Source of the DNA: Anoplopoma fimbria
Lineage: Eukaryota > Chordata > Actinopteri > Perciformes > Anoplopomatidae
DNA length: 64,000 nucleotides
Direction: 5' to 3'
NCBI RefSeq assembly: GCF_027596085.1
Contig: NC_072460.1
Span: 8,163,231-8,227,230, forward strand
Below the pieces are notes generated by a model. The model made no database searches. It saw nothing but the letters and a program-made list of their open reading frames with translations, and was not told where the DNA came from. Positions 12,054 to 25,061 of this stretch are shown here, one piece after another (positions within the stretch are counted from its first letter, which is position 1; each line of letters starts with the position of its first letter). A program made the position numbers and the translations under genes.

Positions 12054-12630
12054 TGTCTGTCTGAGCCCCGGCAGCATTAGGAAACCAGATAAACACGAGT
12101 AGACGGACAGTCTGGAATGGAGCGACGCCTCACAGTGCAAGAAACACCCAGGATGAGATGCACTCCTGATATCAGCCACTAAATGGTACGAGGAAATCCA
12201 CAAAAGGCACTTATCAATCCTGAGTAAAACAAAAAAAAGTTAAGCTATTGTTATCATACAACACAGTAGCACAACATTCCAATTGCCTTTTTTTCATTGT
12301 GTTTGTTGCGTTCTCCTGACAACACTGGACATGTCTTGTTTTCTGTCCTCTGGTCAAGAAGAAGCAGAGACATTAGTGAGCTGGGATTGTTTTTAAGGTC
12401 AGAAAGGAGTGAATGACTGCTGTAATAGATATGTAGGAAGGAGATTGTTAAAGCTGTTACACGTTAGGACCCAGTGCTTTATTGATACATGCCTTTTAAG
12501 TAGGCCAATTTTATTCACTGTTATGTTGCACGGAGTTTTAGTACCAGGCCTTTTTTATTTTTTGTTGATATATTTTATTTTCCCTATTTATAATACAACA
12601 AAAACAATGTACAGAAACACTTCAAGGGCA

Positions 12631-12737
<107 letters not shown>

Positions 12738-12795
12738 AACAACAGGTGAGGTGACCAGCTTCTCTAAACCACTTGAGAGCATATTTACAAAGAGA

Positions 12796-12805
12796 AATAA
12801 ATAAA
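12796..12805 (+). promoter_or_regulatory. Poly(A) signal pair for tmed4
   Basis: Two overlapping AATAAA hexamers about 743 bp after the stop codon. A further AATAAA near 14534 could serve a longer 3' UTR. Which is used cannot be told from the sequence. Confidence 0.55.
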
Positions 12806-15025
12806 AAACATATAATTGCCGTCATGGGCTTTTATTCCAAGCTGACATGATCAGACTCAAAGAGCCTATGTGGCAACCAGGGGCGGAGCCAGACGCTGTA
12901 AGCAGCCCACACCCAGGGGTGTGTTGGTGCTTCTGCCTATGGCAAGATTTTTTTTTTCCCCTTCACGGCAGCTATATGCACTTTTTTTCAAGAATTTTCC
13001 GATAATTGAATGCCTAAATCATTTGGGGAAAAACACCATCCTGTAGAGCCTACATCCTATATATATATATTATTTTTTAATAGAATTTCTTCTACTGTCT
13101 TCGTCATCCTGAAACCATAAAATATCAACTGTTGAGGATGATTCATGTTCACTCCTGCCACCTAAAAAGAGGCAAAATTGTCTGATTTTACATCACATGT
13201 AAAGTATAGCAGGAAAGTGTCAACATCACCTTGATTAGACTCCTCACCTTCCTTTTCATACGTATGTTTCACTAAGAGAAAGGCTGATCCAATCTATTTC
13301 CAGGTTTTCTAACTCTACCCTGTCGGCTCTCAGCAGTGTTCATCAAGTGGTCTCACACATGCAAATATTCTACCTTGCATCCTTACATGTCAATTAGATA
13401 ACACTTTACTTTGAAGCTCGTATTTAGCATGCATAATATAAACCCTTAATTAACGGTTTATTACACACAGTAATACAGTTGTAAGCAACATTGAGGACAT
13501 TTTTAAGTGTTCATTAATGTATTTGTGAACAATTATAGCCTCCCATGACGCATTTGTAGCTGATGAATTACTCATTAATAACAGTGTAACAAAAGTGTAA
13601 TCTAACACACTAGGGTCCTCGGTGTGTTATAAAACATGTATTAACTGTTTATACACAAGAACGTTTCATTCACAGACTGTGTAAAAATGTGTTCAAATCT
13701 CATTAAGACTTAAAGGTTCATTCTTCATTTCAGACCGAGCATTTTCCACTTACTAGTTTTTCTTCCAGAGCTTTCAGCCTCAGCAGCTTATGGAGTAGGC
13801 TTCCTTGTGTTTGAGGCTGAAGAAGATTTAAGTAAATACTTAATGAATACAACAAAATACATAGTTAATGCAATCATTCTAATAACAAATACCTCGTGTT
13901 CCATATATCCCTCATTATGTGTTTATACCTCAGTCTCAAATGCTCAAAGGAGAAGTTAATTAACACATTGTCCTTATATCTTCTTACAACCAAATTAAGT
14001 GTGTATATAATGATGTAAATGTGTAATGGAGGTTCTTAATGATGTGTTGCCATCCTTCCTTCTACTGACTGTATATAGTTTCTAGCTAGAGTTCTGTTTG
14101 CTGTACAGTTTACCAGAGCTAGGTCTGTAGATACGGTTCGTGATCGGCCTCTCTCAGTAACAGCATTCTCCTGTATGTTGTAAATAACAGTGTGTTGACT
14201 GTTTTCTAATGCCTTTTACACAGATTGAATGTGTTTTGTTTTTTTCCAGTTGTGTCACCAGGTTTTTTTGTTTCCTCAGTGTCATAAAACATATTTATTG
14301 AGCAGTCGTGTTTTATTGCTGAGATAAAAACAAGTTTACGGTCATTATCATGAGCTATTTTTAGTTCCGTTTATCAATTCCGGGCAGCATCTTGATACTT
14401 TTGAAAATTCTGCTAATTCAGATTCATGAGTCATTGGAAGGGAATATAGGGAGTCAGTGGGCTCCAGGTTGTTAAATTATCACTCTTAAGACTTTGTATT
14501 TTCATTGTGGTCCAGATGTCACCTCCATGTGCTTAATAAAATGACATTTTGGCCAGACTGCTCTGTATGTCCTTTGAGCCACTTTTCCCCAACTACAAGA
14601 AATACGCAGCCAATGGCAGAAACTTTCAACAAAACCCTTTATTGCTTGGCTTTGGCTTCCCTCAGATTCTAAACCGAATAATACTGAAACGTGTCAATAA
14701 CCACACCACTTACCACCATTCAATCAAGCTTTTCTATTACGCACATTAAAAGCACTTACCACGAAGACAGAAAAAAAAAAACACACCAACCTTATGACAT
14801 CTTTGAAGAAAAAAACTGCCACAGCATGCTAGCAGCAGCGTAAAAAATAAATTGTTACTTTGCATAGATTCACCCCACCCCGTCTCAAACACACACCACA
14901 GCACGGACACCAACAAAACCCTTTTCTTCAGGTTAACTCCTGTTAATATCAAGAATAGAGATCTGACACAACATAAGAAACAATATCAAACACACAATAT
15001 TATGTCATTATAAAGGGATAAATTA
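12806..15025. other. Convergent intergenic stretch between tmed4 and plpbp
   Basis: No coding sequence is recognised. The tail of either 3' UTR could extend here; AATAAA occurs on the plus strand near 14534 and on the minus strand at about 14638. It includes an AT-rich interspersed repeat at about 13389-13700. Confidence 0.6.
13389..13700. repeat. AT-rich interspersed repeat, copy 1
   Basis: Begins with an AACACTTTACTTTGAA-type border often seen in teleost non-autonomous elements and shares an ordered set of short words (ATTAATGTA, then AATTATA with CCTC) with 46825-47225. The divergence is high and the borders are uncertain. Confidence 0.4.
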
Positions 15026-15031
15026 TTTATT
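15026..15031 (-). promoter_or_regulatory. Poly(A) signal for plpbp
   Basis: AATAAA on the minus strand, 523 bp downstream of the plpbp stop. A second candidate is at about 14638. Confidence 0.5.
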
Positions 15032-15553
15032 AAATCAAGGCTTCAGTTTCATCTGTACAACAAACTAACGTGGAATTCCTGATCTCTGGGACACTGGACA
15101 CAATCAAGCACGTTTCAGCACTGTCACACGTCGGGTTGGAAAGGTAGAAAATGTCACGTCAGCACAACAAATGTATCTTATAACTGCTGTGAAATCATTT
15201 CCAACACGTCACCCTGTTTGAAGTGGTTGTACATTTGTGTTGTGGCCACTAATCTTGAAGGAGAGAGTTCCATGGGGCACTAAAGGTTAGTAACACAGTA
15301 CTTTTAAAAAAAGGTAAAACTATTGTCTGTAGTGAATGCCACTTGTTAATGCTTAAAAGAGCAAGAAGGGCACACAAAACAAGTGAAGAGGATTAGGCAA
15401 TTACACTTTAAAATTATGCAACAATTTTGCAATCCTAGCTCCACATGTTTCTGTGGAGATGATCTGCTTCACTGCTCTATTCAGTTTGCATGTGAAGACT
15501 GTTGTTTTTTTTAGTTTTTCTTAAAGGTTGTTTCAGATGAGGGGACGCTCTCC

Positions 15554-18369
15554 TTAGTGTTCGGACACAGTGAGGTGCTGCATCTTCTTGGCGGCCTCTT
15601 CGGACACCTTCTTGCTCGTCTTCTCGGGGCTGGGGGCCGGGCTGGGGTTTGGAGTGTTGGCTGCACTGTTGGGATACTCCCTGTTGCCGAATATGACGCT
15701 GCCCACTCGCACGTTGGTGGCGCCCACCTCAATCTTCAGAAGTGAAGGGAAAAAAGATTTCAGTTAACACATTAGACAGTCTTATTGAGTCTGACATGAC
15801 TTAGACACATCAAGCATATCGTTATCAGATGTAATAATAGCCAACAATGAGAAGCTGAATTTGAACAACTGACGGAAAAGTTGAAATCCCACTTAATTTA
15901 CAATATGGGTGTTTCAATTTAAAAACTATCTATCCCCAAGTATACTGCCTGTCTCCACATCTCTCAACTAAGGCAAAATGTAAAAACTAAATAAAACTAA
16001 ATAAAACTGGATTTAAGTTTTTTGCGTTCACAAATTCAGATAGAAAATTCAGGTGTCCAATATTCAAAGCACTATATACGAAAACTGAAGTTTTGCAAGT
16101 TTGCTTTGTTAGCGCTATTAGCACTGTTGGCTTCTAGACGGAGTAGAACAACTTCATGATGTCTTCCATATTTGTGCTTAGACAGAGTTTAGAAATGCCG
16201 ATAAGCAGCGCTACTCACCGCGTGTTCAAAGTCCGTAGACATTCCCATGCTGAGTTCTACCTCCTCCACAGGCAGCTTCAGGCCGTCACACACCTCCTGC
16301 CTCCGATCCAGCAGCATCTAGAGACATGTTGTTGAGTTTTTGGCCCCATATTTGGGAATTTAAAAACACACATCAGGTAACAAACATTTTTCCCTAATGA
16401 TCCCAAACCTAATTAGTCATTTCTGTACTGACATTTCTTTATCAGCCGATATAGAAACACTGATACTGATGTTTCTGTTTGCTCTGCCTCGAGTAGAGGT
16501 GCGTGTATATTTCTATAATGATTTTTTTTGTTGTTGTTGTTGACAATCTGTTTCTGTTTAGTTTCAGTTTTCAAATTAGATTTACAGGTTTGTGTTAGTG
16601 TGATTTGTTTTTTAGTGACAGTGTTTTGACTGATTGTTAGGTAAGAAAGAACACATATTTGTATTGTATGTTAACTTAAATATTATTAGTAGGGAAGGGT
16701 TTGAGTTGACTGTAGATATATCTTATTCATTTGGCAGGTTAATAACAGGCATGTCTACGTTTCTGTTACTTTATCCCGTGTGCTTCTCTTACAAAAGCTG
16801 CTCTGATGTCCTAAAAGGAAAACAGTTCGGCTTTAAAAATTGCCACAAACTTATGTATTAATAATATTTTCCACTTTCACCTAGTTAAATCTTTTAACCC
16901 ACTTCAGTCCTGATCATAACTAGCAAATTGTATCAAGCATTTCTGAATTAACCCTGTAAATGGCAGTTGTTTATAAAAGAGAAAAACAAAAAAAATGATT
17001 GAACCGTTTTCGGTATGCTTAATGCTAGGGCTTTCTTTTTCACAGTCTGGTGTATGTCAAACATTTACAACAACATTGATTTTTGTTGGCCTTTCTCACA
17101 ACCACATTGTACCCATCACAGTCTTTAGTACCTTGAAGTCTGGATTGGGGCCCAGGTCGAGGTCGTAGCCATAGCGACCGATGGTCATGAGTCCTGAGAA
17201 GTGCAGGGCGGAGCACTGGGACACGATGTGTTTCACCGTGTTTACCGTCTCCTCTGGCGGCAGGCCATGTTTACCTACAACACACGTTCCCACACAACGT
17301 TCAGTAACAAAATCGGCTCTGTTCCTTTGGGGTCGCCTCACAAAAGAAGATAAAAAAGGGATGAAATCAACACTGACTCTGTTCTCCGCTGGTGTTGAGC
17401 TGCACCATGACCATTAACCTCTGGGTGCCAGCTCCTCTGACACGCTGCCACGAGCTATTGACCTTGTCAGCCAGTTTGGCCGAGTCAACGGTCTCCACGA
17501 GGAACAGGTTTGGCACGCCTGTCCAACAGAAAGAAGAGACTCAGAGCAGAGCTTTCATTAATGTGCAGCTTGTGCAGGGAGAGTTGACAATCACTCACCC
17601 AAAAGTTTGTTGACATTATTCTTCTGCAGATGGCCTATGAAGTGCCACTTGATTTCTGGACACGAGTCTAGAATCTTGACGAGGGAAAAAAAAAAGAAAA
17701 CACTGTATTATTTTGTCACAGACTGCAGTGGAGGAAAGGTCAATTACTACTTTAGGAAATATGTAAACCTACCAGAGGATCTGAAGCTTTGTCCACCAGT
17801 TCGTTGACCTGGAGTGGACATAAAGGACGAGGTCAATCTCTACGTTATTTCCAACTTTAATTCCCCTGAGAGTTTTCTGTGTTTGGGACACTTGGGCAGT
17901 TTGGAGTGATGCACACATCAGCAGCATGGTACACTCACATAGTTCTCTCCAAAGTTCCGCTGCCCTTGTCTGTAGGCCTCCACGACCATCTCTGGGGGTT
18001 TGGTCTTGCTGACGGCTACGAGGCGGGGCGGCACGGCTGGCAGTGTCTGAGGAAAGACAGCACATGCTCATGTTTGCTCTGTATCAGTGTGTGTGATCCC
18101 TGTCAGGATCAAATGATACAATACAACGATGGAACTAATTGGTTCTGGCTGCTGCTGCTGCTGCGTTCAGGTGCTGGTCCACGTCACGCGGTCAGCTCTA
18201 CACCTCATTTAGATGATTAGTACGGGGGCACATCTGGGTGGTACTGGAAAGATGCTGTGCGTTCTCCTGCATGCTTTGACCTAGATACCAGCATTGATGC
18301 TCTTCTAACAGGGGGAGCGTTCGTGAAGATGACATTCCCACAGAGCTGTCAATGAACAGCCTGCTCACA

Positions 18370-18441
<72 letters not shown>

Positions 18442-18760
18442 GATCACAGTGATCTAGAGTAAGTCACATCCTGTTCCCACGCATGTACCGCGGCCACCAG
18501 TAACCATGCAGGGTGTTATGAGAGTGCTGCCGCGAGCCGTCCAGAGGTTGAGGTGTTCGGCAGCCTTACATAACGAGTCGTGCTGCCGCAACACGACTTT
18601 TTTCGGACCCCCAGTGAGTGGAGCGACGGGCAGCGATGCACCGGAGCGGAGCCTCCCGGGCTGCAGTTACCTTGGGCCGCCGTGCCGCCGCCTGGTTCAC
18701 CCGCTCCACTACCGACTGTAGCGCCTTCCCAACCTCCTCCGACATTGCTACTTTCCACAT
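15554..18760 (-). CDS. plpbp: Pyridoxal phosphate homeostasis protein (PROSC/PLPBP, YggS family)
   Basis: Binds pyridoxal 5'-phosphate and helps keep free PLP at safe, usable levels; loss in human causes B6-dependent epilepsy. Eight exons, 18671-18760, 17939-18046, 17773-17808, 17599-17674, 17378-17518, 17132-17274, 16219-16317 and 15554-15733, join in phase to 290 residues (human 275). The single fold is an alanine-racemase-like TIM barrel. The PLP lysine is K44 in LVAVSKTKP. Further family blocks are [41 protein letters not shown] and VRVGSVIFG. The tail after the barrel is Ser/Pro/Lys-rich and ends in SEH. An upstream ATG (MWKVAM) and a second in-frame ATG at 18745 are both possible starts; human has the same arrangement, so the first was chosen. 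Confidence 0.95.
18371..18439. repeat. (CA)n microsatellite in plpbp intron 1
   Basis: About 34 uninterrupted CA units on the plus strand, transcribed as (UG)n in the plpbp pre-mRNA between coding exons 1 and 2. It is not next to a splice site. Confidence 0.95.
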
Positions 18761-18905
18761 ACGGTCAAACGTCTACGACATGAAACGTAAAGAAACTTGT
18801 CAGCGATGACGACAATCGCCTTTCAAAATAAAAGTCCGCCCGAGGAGGAGGCGCTTGCTTCGGATACAGCGCCATCTACTGTCCGAGCTTCTACTTTGAA
18901 GTTTT

Positions 18906-18914
18906 ACCGGAAGT
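18906..18914. promoter_or_regulatory. ETS/GABP-type site upstream of plpbp
   Basis: ACCGGAAGT lies about 150 bp upstream of the plpbp start codon in a TATA-less, CpG-containing region. Such sites are typical of housekeeping promoters. Confidence 0.45.
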
Positions 18915-21445
18915 AGGCATCCACCATGTTGCATTACTGGAAAACATTCCATTGACATAAACAATTTCATCTCTACATATTGGGCTTTCAGTTTGATGTT
19001 TTCATTTAAACTTTTGCGTTTCTTAAAATTTCTTTAAAAATATTTTTTAAAATAACTTTTTACATCTTTTAATTTTCTTTTTGGACTTTTAATTTGAATT
19101 AGAACCAAAATATATTCCATATGATTTTGCTCATTTGGGAAAAGTTATAATAGAGTGTTGTTCTGCTTCAAGAACAACAAGTTATCAAGTCGAACTTCAT
19201 GATAGTGAATTGTGATATTAGTGTGATCCCCAAACGGAGTATTTTTGATTTGATGCTACTTAATGTAACATCCCAGCTGCTTCACTGGCCTCGCTGGTTT
19301 AAGAATCTGTAAGTGAGATCAGTGAAATGTTGAGGAGAAACTAAGCTCAGACTTATTCATGCGTATACAGCCTAGTTCCTGTACAGTGGAGCTATGGTGC
19401 ATGGGACAGAGGGTAAAACACATTTATCAAAGGCCTTTTCTATCCATTAACACATGAGCCAGTGGTTTATTTTAGAAAAAGTGACTGAAACACTGAAGAA
19501 GCATCCCATAATCACAACGTGTGAAGGACAGGACTTCAGGACCTTTACTGCTCACACTCTGAAAAATTCTGAATTTCTTGTGCATTTGGTGAGACTCTAT
19601 ATAACCATGGCTGGATTCGTCTGTTCGGGTGTCAGGGTACCAATGGACAGAATGGTCAACAACCACTCTGTCCATTTGTGCTCCGACCTGGTTCTGTAGC
19701 AGTGGTGCCCTACTTTGGCCTATGGGGCCTTTTGGAGCTAGGGGCATCTTTGGCAATAGGCTTCCTCATCACGCCTTCATGTGCTCCATTAGTAGCCTGC
19801 AGATCTCTGTTCAGTGTTTTGTTCATGCCAGTGACTCCATGCCGTACTCCTGGTTGGCCATGATGGGGGCTAAGCAACTCCTCCTGTCAGCTCTTTGGCT
19901 CTACCATCTGCAGTCTCTCTCTTCCCGAGGCTGGCCCCCTACAACATCTCCAGATCACTCCATCACACAGAGCCAGGCCCTCCTGCTGTGACCGCCGGCC
20001 CCCTCAAGGATGAACCGGCTGCATCAACTTCTGACCGTCCTGGTCACTGACTGGCCTCCAGACACCCTAAGACTGTACTCTACACGGCGTCTGCTGTTCT
20101 AGGCCAGAGTACTTGTCCCTCCTTGGAGCTACTTCTCAGCCTTACTCATCAAGGGGGACACCTCCCTCAATAAAACCATCTCAAAGCAACACATCAAGTC
20201 ATACCCGGCGTTACAATATCACTTAAAAATTCTGTAGAGGTTCTAATATTTTAATAAATACAGATAAATGTTAAGGTACATTAGATTATAAAATGGGCTG
20301 TCAATAAACTATTTTTGTTGATATAATTTTCTGAAAATGTGAAGTGGACTTTCACAATGAGATGGCAGACATCACAAACAAAAAGGGTCCTTACTCTAGT
20401 ACATCACTATTTTAATTCACAAACTACAATCCATACTGAGTGTAATAAAACATAGCATTACATACACACGATTGGGAATCTGATTTCCACAAACCACTGA
20501 CCTGTACACTAATGTGAAAGTACTCCTGATCTCTTTGCAGCATTGAAAAAGAGAGACATCCCTTTCAGTTTACTTTTTTTAAATTTGCTTTGCGGTCCCA
20601 CTGTGTAGACATTAACCCACTTTAAAGATTGAATTCATTTGAATTAACATGTATCACCTTGAAGGGCATGATTTGGCATGATATGGGCATGATTATGTCA
20701 CTGCTGTAATTACTGTGACACTTTGCATTTACACAACAACATATAAAACTCCCTGTCATATTAAATTATACGGGACATAAAACAGATTTTGACATCCAGG
20801 GGAAATGGATTTATGTCCTGACAGCTGTGATGGAGCTGGACTCCAGCCTGAGGACGACTGATATGTTCTCAGGAAAATTATTCATTAAAATGATGTGCCA
20901 TGTGTGTCAAATGCACAAATTATCTTTTTTAATTTTGGGATGCACATATTGATCCTGCTGCTGTGTGATGATAGCAAGTATGTTAAAAACTCCAAACTAA
21001 AAGTTGTGTAAACTGTATGGAAATATGTCACATATCTCTGGAGACTAAAGGCCTGAATAAGTTGAAGTATGTCTGAAGACGAGTTCTGTGTCACTATTTA
21101 ATTCACCTTTGTTCTTAAGTGTTGCATATTCTTAAATGAATGTGTTTATTCAAGTTACCACACAGCCAATATTCAATATGTTTAATATTTCAGCACAAAA
21201 AACTGGACATACTGCACAGAACGGTTAAGTAGTCCTCTACAGAGCATTTTATGTCGAATTCTCTCTTGTGAGATTTTAAAAGACTGTTGCTAAGTCAGAA
21301 GTCTACTGGAGCCTGACATCCTCTGGTGTGTTGCTGACGAGTTCTCTGCTACTGCTGCTGCTTGTCCTTCCAAACTTTCTGCTGAAACTCCAAAAAGGGG
21401 GAGAAATGTGTTCCCACTCCTCAGCCCTCCAGTCCAGCTGCTGAC

Positions 21446-21748
21446 ATGGAAGAGTACAAGCAGATCTACAGTGAAGTGGTGATGATAGGCTGTGGTATGT
21501 TTGAGTAAAAGATCCTGACTCTATCATATGCAATATTTTTATTTATCTTTTAATCACAAGTTTCATTATGATTTATTTCCTGTTTCTTCCTTACAGGAGC
21601 AGGACTGGCGGGGTTGATGGCTGTGTTCCATTTAGCACCAACAGCTTCTTTCAGCCAGCTGATCCACAGATCCAAACTCTGCCTTCATAGCAACCATCTA
21701 CTGTCCAGTCTCCACCTGCAGACAGTTGCAGACACATGCCCAACCTAA
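21446..21748 (+). other. Doubtful two-exon ORF with a dinucleotide-binding-like motif
   Basis: Not recognised as a known gene. ATG at 21446 lies in a good context (GAC before, G after). A donor at 21494 (G|GTATGT) and an acceptor at 21597 (TTACAG) join in phase to a 66-residue ORF ending at 21748. The junction produces EVVMIGCGAGLAGLMA, which resembles the N-terminal beta-alpha-beta loop of FAD- or NAD-binding proteins (GxGxxG). The sequence after it is not flavoprotein-like and runs into the minisatellite. It may be a remnant of a gene's first exons or chance. Confidence 0.25.
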
Positions 21749-22180
21749 AACAGCAACAAAGAAAAGTCCTGTTCCATCTGCAACAACTGTTAACCTCCAC
21801 CCACAGCCTCTGTAAGCAAACTGCAGAGGCTGCCTACACCTGCACATTCTGGTAGACAGCTGCAACCTAAATCTCATCATTCAGCCTCTGCCAGGAACCT
21901 GCGGCTTCTGCCTCCATTTGCAGTTGCGGCCTCCACCTGCAGACAATGGCGTATAGCTGGTGCTCTAACCGCCTCCAGCTCCTGCCTCCATCATTCCCAA
22001 GCAGTCTACAGCCCTGGCAACCCCGGCCTTCACTTGTCAATTCTGGTAGACAGTTTTCGCTCAGACCTCCACCTACAGCCGCTGCCTCCAGATGCAGACT
22101 ATGAAAAATATTGCTACTTGAACCCCCACCTACAGCCTTTGCCAGCAACCTGCAGTTGCCGCCTCCACCGGCAGACAATA
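21690..22180. repeat. Degenerate minisatellite with a CCTCCACCTGCAG-type core
   Basis: Imperfect tandem variants of a roughly 35-70 bp unit built from words such as CCTCCACCTGCAG, GACAGTTGCAG and CCTCTGCCAG recur at least six times. Open frames on both strands here are a result of the repeat composition. Confidence 0.6.
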
Positions 22181-23262
22181 GGTTCGTTCAAGATGACTGC
22201 GCCTCGTTACATTTGTAGGCTACCTGTAGTTTGCAGACTACGTTTGGGTTATATGGCGTGTCCATCAGTGACAATTGTGCTCTCCTTGGTTAAAATAAAA
22301 ACACTGTAAACAGATGAGCTAACATCATCACTGATCCAGATGTGGATGTGACTGTGTTAAGTGTTCTAATCCAACAATCAAACCGGAACTTGCTTCACTA
22401 ATGAAAACAGAATAAAGGTGAAAATGAGTCTGACATTTCTAAACACTAAAGTCCAACTTCATTTACAAGTTTAGATAATCCTTTACACAATATAAGACAA
22501 TAAAGGTATATTTAAAGGGGGTGACAATTACTGCATTTTGTTGATAGAATTGTTAAAATGTGGAAAAAAAGGGAAAAATAATTATTTATCAAATAGTTGA
22601 CTCAAACATACCACAGCACATTAGTTAAAGTAGGGAACAGCTGTCTTTGTTATCTGGAGCATGCAGTGGATCGTCACAGCATGTAGAAACACCTGGAAGG
22701 TTTTTTAAAGACTTCCATCTCATTGATGAAACTACAGTCTCATTCACTGAGATTCCTGCAAACAGACAATCACGTGGTGACAGAATTGTAAATGTAAAAG
22801 GCAGGAGTGGTGATATGGATAAAATCTTCAATTAAGGTTTATTTGGTTTTACAATGTGATAAAAATGTATGTTGTATGGTAAATTTTCTTTAAAAAAAAA
22901 CAACCAAGTTTAATAGCCAGATGGGCATGTTTGTTTTTGGCTAATCCAGCAAATGAAAAATTTTACAGATAAAAGGTACATCACCACATTAATGTTATGA
23001 TTTTTGCATAAAATAGTTATGAAGTAGCCCTGTTTATATAATAATATCACCAATTGCCTAATGCAACCAGAGATAACTGCATTAAAATGACTGATAACAT
23101 AAATATTTTTAATTCCCAATCTAAAGGAGTATCCATGTAGGGCTACAAAAACATGTGTATAACATGTGTCTGTAAGTTCAGACAAAATGAACTGTATTAT
23201 GTTAGTGATACACTGTACACAGTGAAACAAATACACAAACACAAAATACAAAGAAAAAGTGA

Positions 23263-23268
23263 TTTATT
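23263..23268 (-). promoter_or_regulatory. Poly(A) signal for snrpg
   Basis: AATAAA on the minus strand 173 bp after the snrpg stop, a typical distance for the short 3' UTR of Sm genes. Confidence 0.65.
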
Positions 23269-23440
23269 CACAGGATTAAGCAATTCAAAATACGTAAAAA
23301 ACAAACAAAAAAACCCATTACTGTCAATGATCAGATAGACGTTACATGTTGCCTCTTTCAATACAAACTACTAAAAGGATAACAGAACGTAAAAAGGTGT
23401 GGATCATTCTCCTCTCCATGTGCAGCCGTCTGCTCCGCTG

Positions 23441-25061
23441 TCATACTCTCTCCAAGGCCTCCAACATGATGATGCTGTTTCCCCTGATCACCTATGAGAG
23501 ACGAGACCACACAGCATTTAGGACCTCCTGAAGGTTAAACTGCTACATTTAGAGAGAACAGAGCTCCCCGATATCACCAGGCCTGACTGTGCATTCTGGC
23601 TCATTGTTAACATTCACATGGGAGGAGTTTCAGCCTGTTTTCAGTCGTCTGTCTCACCTGGAGGAACAGAAGCCCTCTGATTTTAACCCTCCCTAACGGC
23701 TATGAGGTCACCCACGCACAGACGGTGTTTATGATAAGGGGGATCTAGCCTGCACGTTATCAGAGGCGGTCAAGTGAACATTTGTGTGGACGGTAAAATG
23801 CACGATGGTGAGATTTATGCCTCATCACAAGTGTTATAATAAAACCTGCTTTTAGAGATCAATCTCGTAAGAAGGAACCAAACAGTCCTTAACTAACAGA
23901 CACCAAATGTGAGCATCAGTTGAGATTTTTTGACACACAAGAGTCAGTGCGGTGGTCAGCTTAGCATTTGGACCACCAAATAAAATGCCAGAGGGAAGTG
24001 CACTCTATAGGAGGTGGAGTGATTTTGGACACAGTCCTGTTCAACATGAGTCGTTGACATTTATAAAAGAAAAAAACTCAGACAAACACCAACAAAGGTA
24101 CTGACCACCATGCCAATGGTGTTTTGTTGTCCTCCTGGGCCCATCTCCAGAGAGTCATCCACCACCAGGTTCATGAAGGGGTCGAACCCGCGCAGGATAC
24201 CCTGCACATGTCTGCCTCCATTCAGCTTCACTGAAAGGACAAAAGAAGGCAGTCATGTACCCTGTGTGTCAGGTTTTTATTAGTGTTCTTTTCACTGTTT
24301 GCTTTCACAGTATGTTCAACTGAGATTCCCTGATCCAGTTCAAACACTACGGAAAAATATATAATAGCAATTATTATGTCTGATTGCAATTACGATATAC
24401 TCTGCCATCAAACAAGCTATGATAAGGACATTTTTTTGTGTGGAATATGATGAGTAGGCAAAGACATTTCTGTAGCACCATAATATTTAATGTAACATGA
24501 TATTTTGACAAAGTTCGCCTTTAACAAGCGATTAGAAAATGACAGGAAGCCATACTGAGATTTCAGTAAGTGCAGTCCTTAAGCCTAGGCAACTTTTTAT
24601 TCATATTAAGTTTGAAGAAGAGTTTGCTAATGCAACACGTTGCCTGTTAATATCCCAGCTTGTTATGGGCGGCTTCTTCTTCTGTTCTTACTGGACTGTC
24701 TCTCAGAGTAGCTTTGTCTCTTTCCATTTCACCTGTACTCAACCACACAGCTAAAACATGTTTCACGAGCGCGTGAGGGAGAGTAGGCTTGTACGTCAGC
24801 GTTTAGCTATACTCACGTGAAAGCTTCTTGTCCATGAACCTGAAGAAGAAACAACAAAGGCTTGCGTTAGAGAGGCTCACAGCTACATAGCTACATAGAT
24901 AGCAGTTAGAGAGGCTAGCTACTGTTAGCTAGTTACCGGTGCAAACAATGTAGTGGTGTAGCTGTGCGTTTCTACAGTACAAAGCAGGTTCAACAGACAC
25001 AGTAGTTTTAAACAAGCTGGACAACTTACTTCTTCAACTCTGGCGGATGTGCTTTGCTCAT
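23441..25061 (-). CDS. snrpg: Small nuclear ribonucleoprotein G (Sm G)
   Basis: Core member of the seven-subunit Sm ring assembled on U1, U2, U4 and U5 snRNAs, needed for spliceosomal snRNP formation. Four exons, 25030-25061, 24817-24839, 24106-24230 and 23441-23491, join in phase to 76 residues, the same length as human SNRPG. The start [16 protein letters not shown] matches the human N-terminus. The Sm1 motif spans [20 protein letters not shown] and the Sm2 motif is [15 protein letters not shown] at the C-terminus. Compared with human, the loop between them differs ([15 protein letters not shown]). Exon 2 is a 23-nt microexon. All introns have GT/AG ends. Confidence 0.96.

Larger units (their letters stand above)
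18915..23262. other. Intergenic region between plpbp and snrpg
   Basis: No gene is recognised with confidence. It holds an imperfect hairpin at about 19647-19682 (two copies of AATGGACAGA-type arms), the two-exon candidate ORF at 21446-21748 and the degenerate minisatellite at 21690-22180. The rest is AT-rich unique-looking sequence. Confidence 0.6.

Noticed and set aside
19629..19991. Plus-strand 120-codon frame between plpbp and snrpg
   Set aside because: No recognisable domain, overlaps an imperfect hairpin, and other frames here are equally open.
21867..22178. Minus-strand 103-codon Gly/Leu/Cys-rich frame
   Set aside because: It lies wholly in the degenerate minisatellite; its regular composition follows the repeat.
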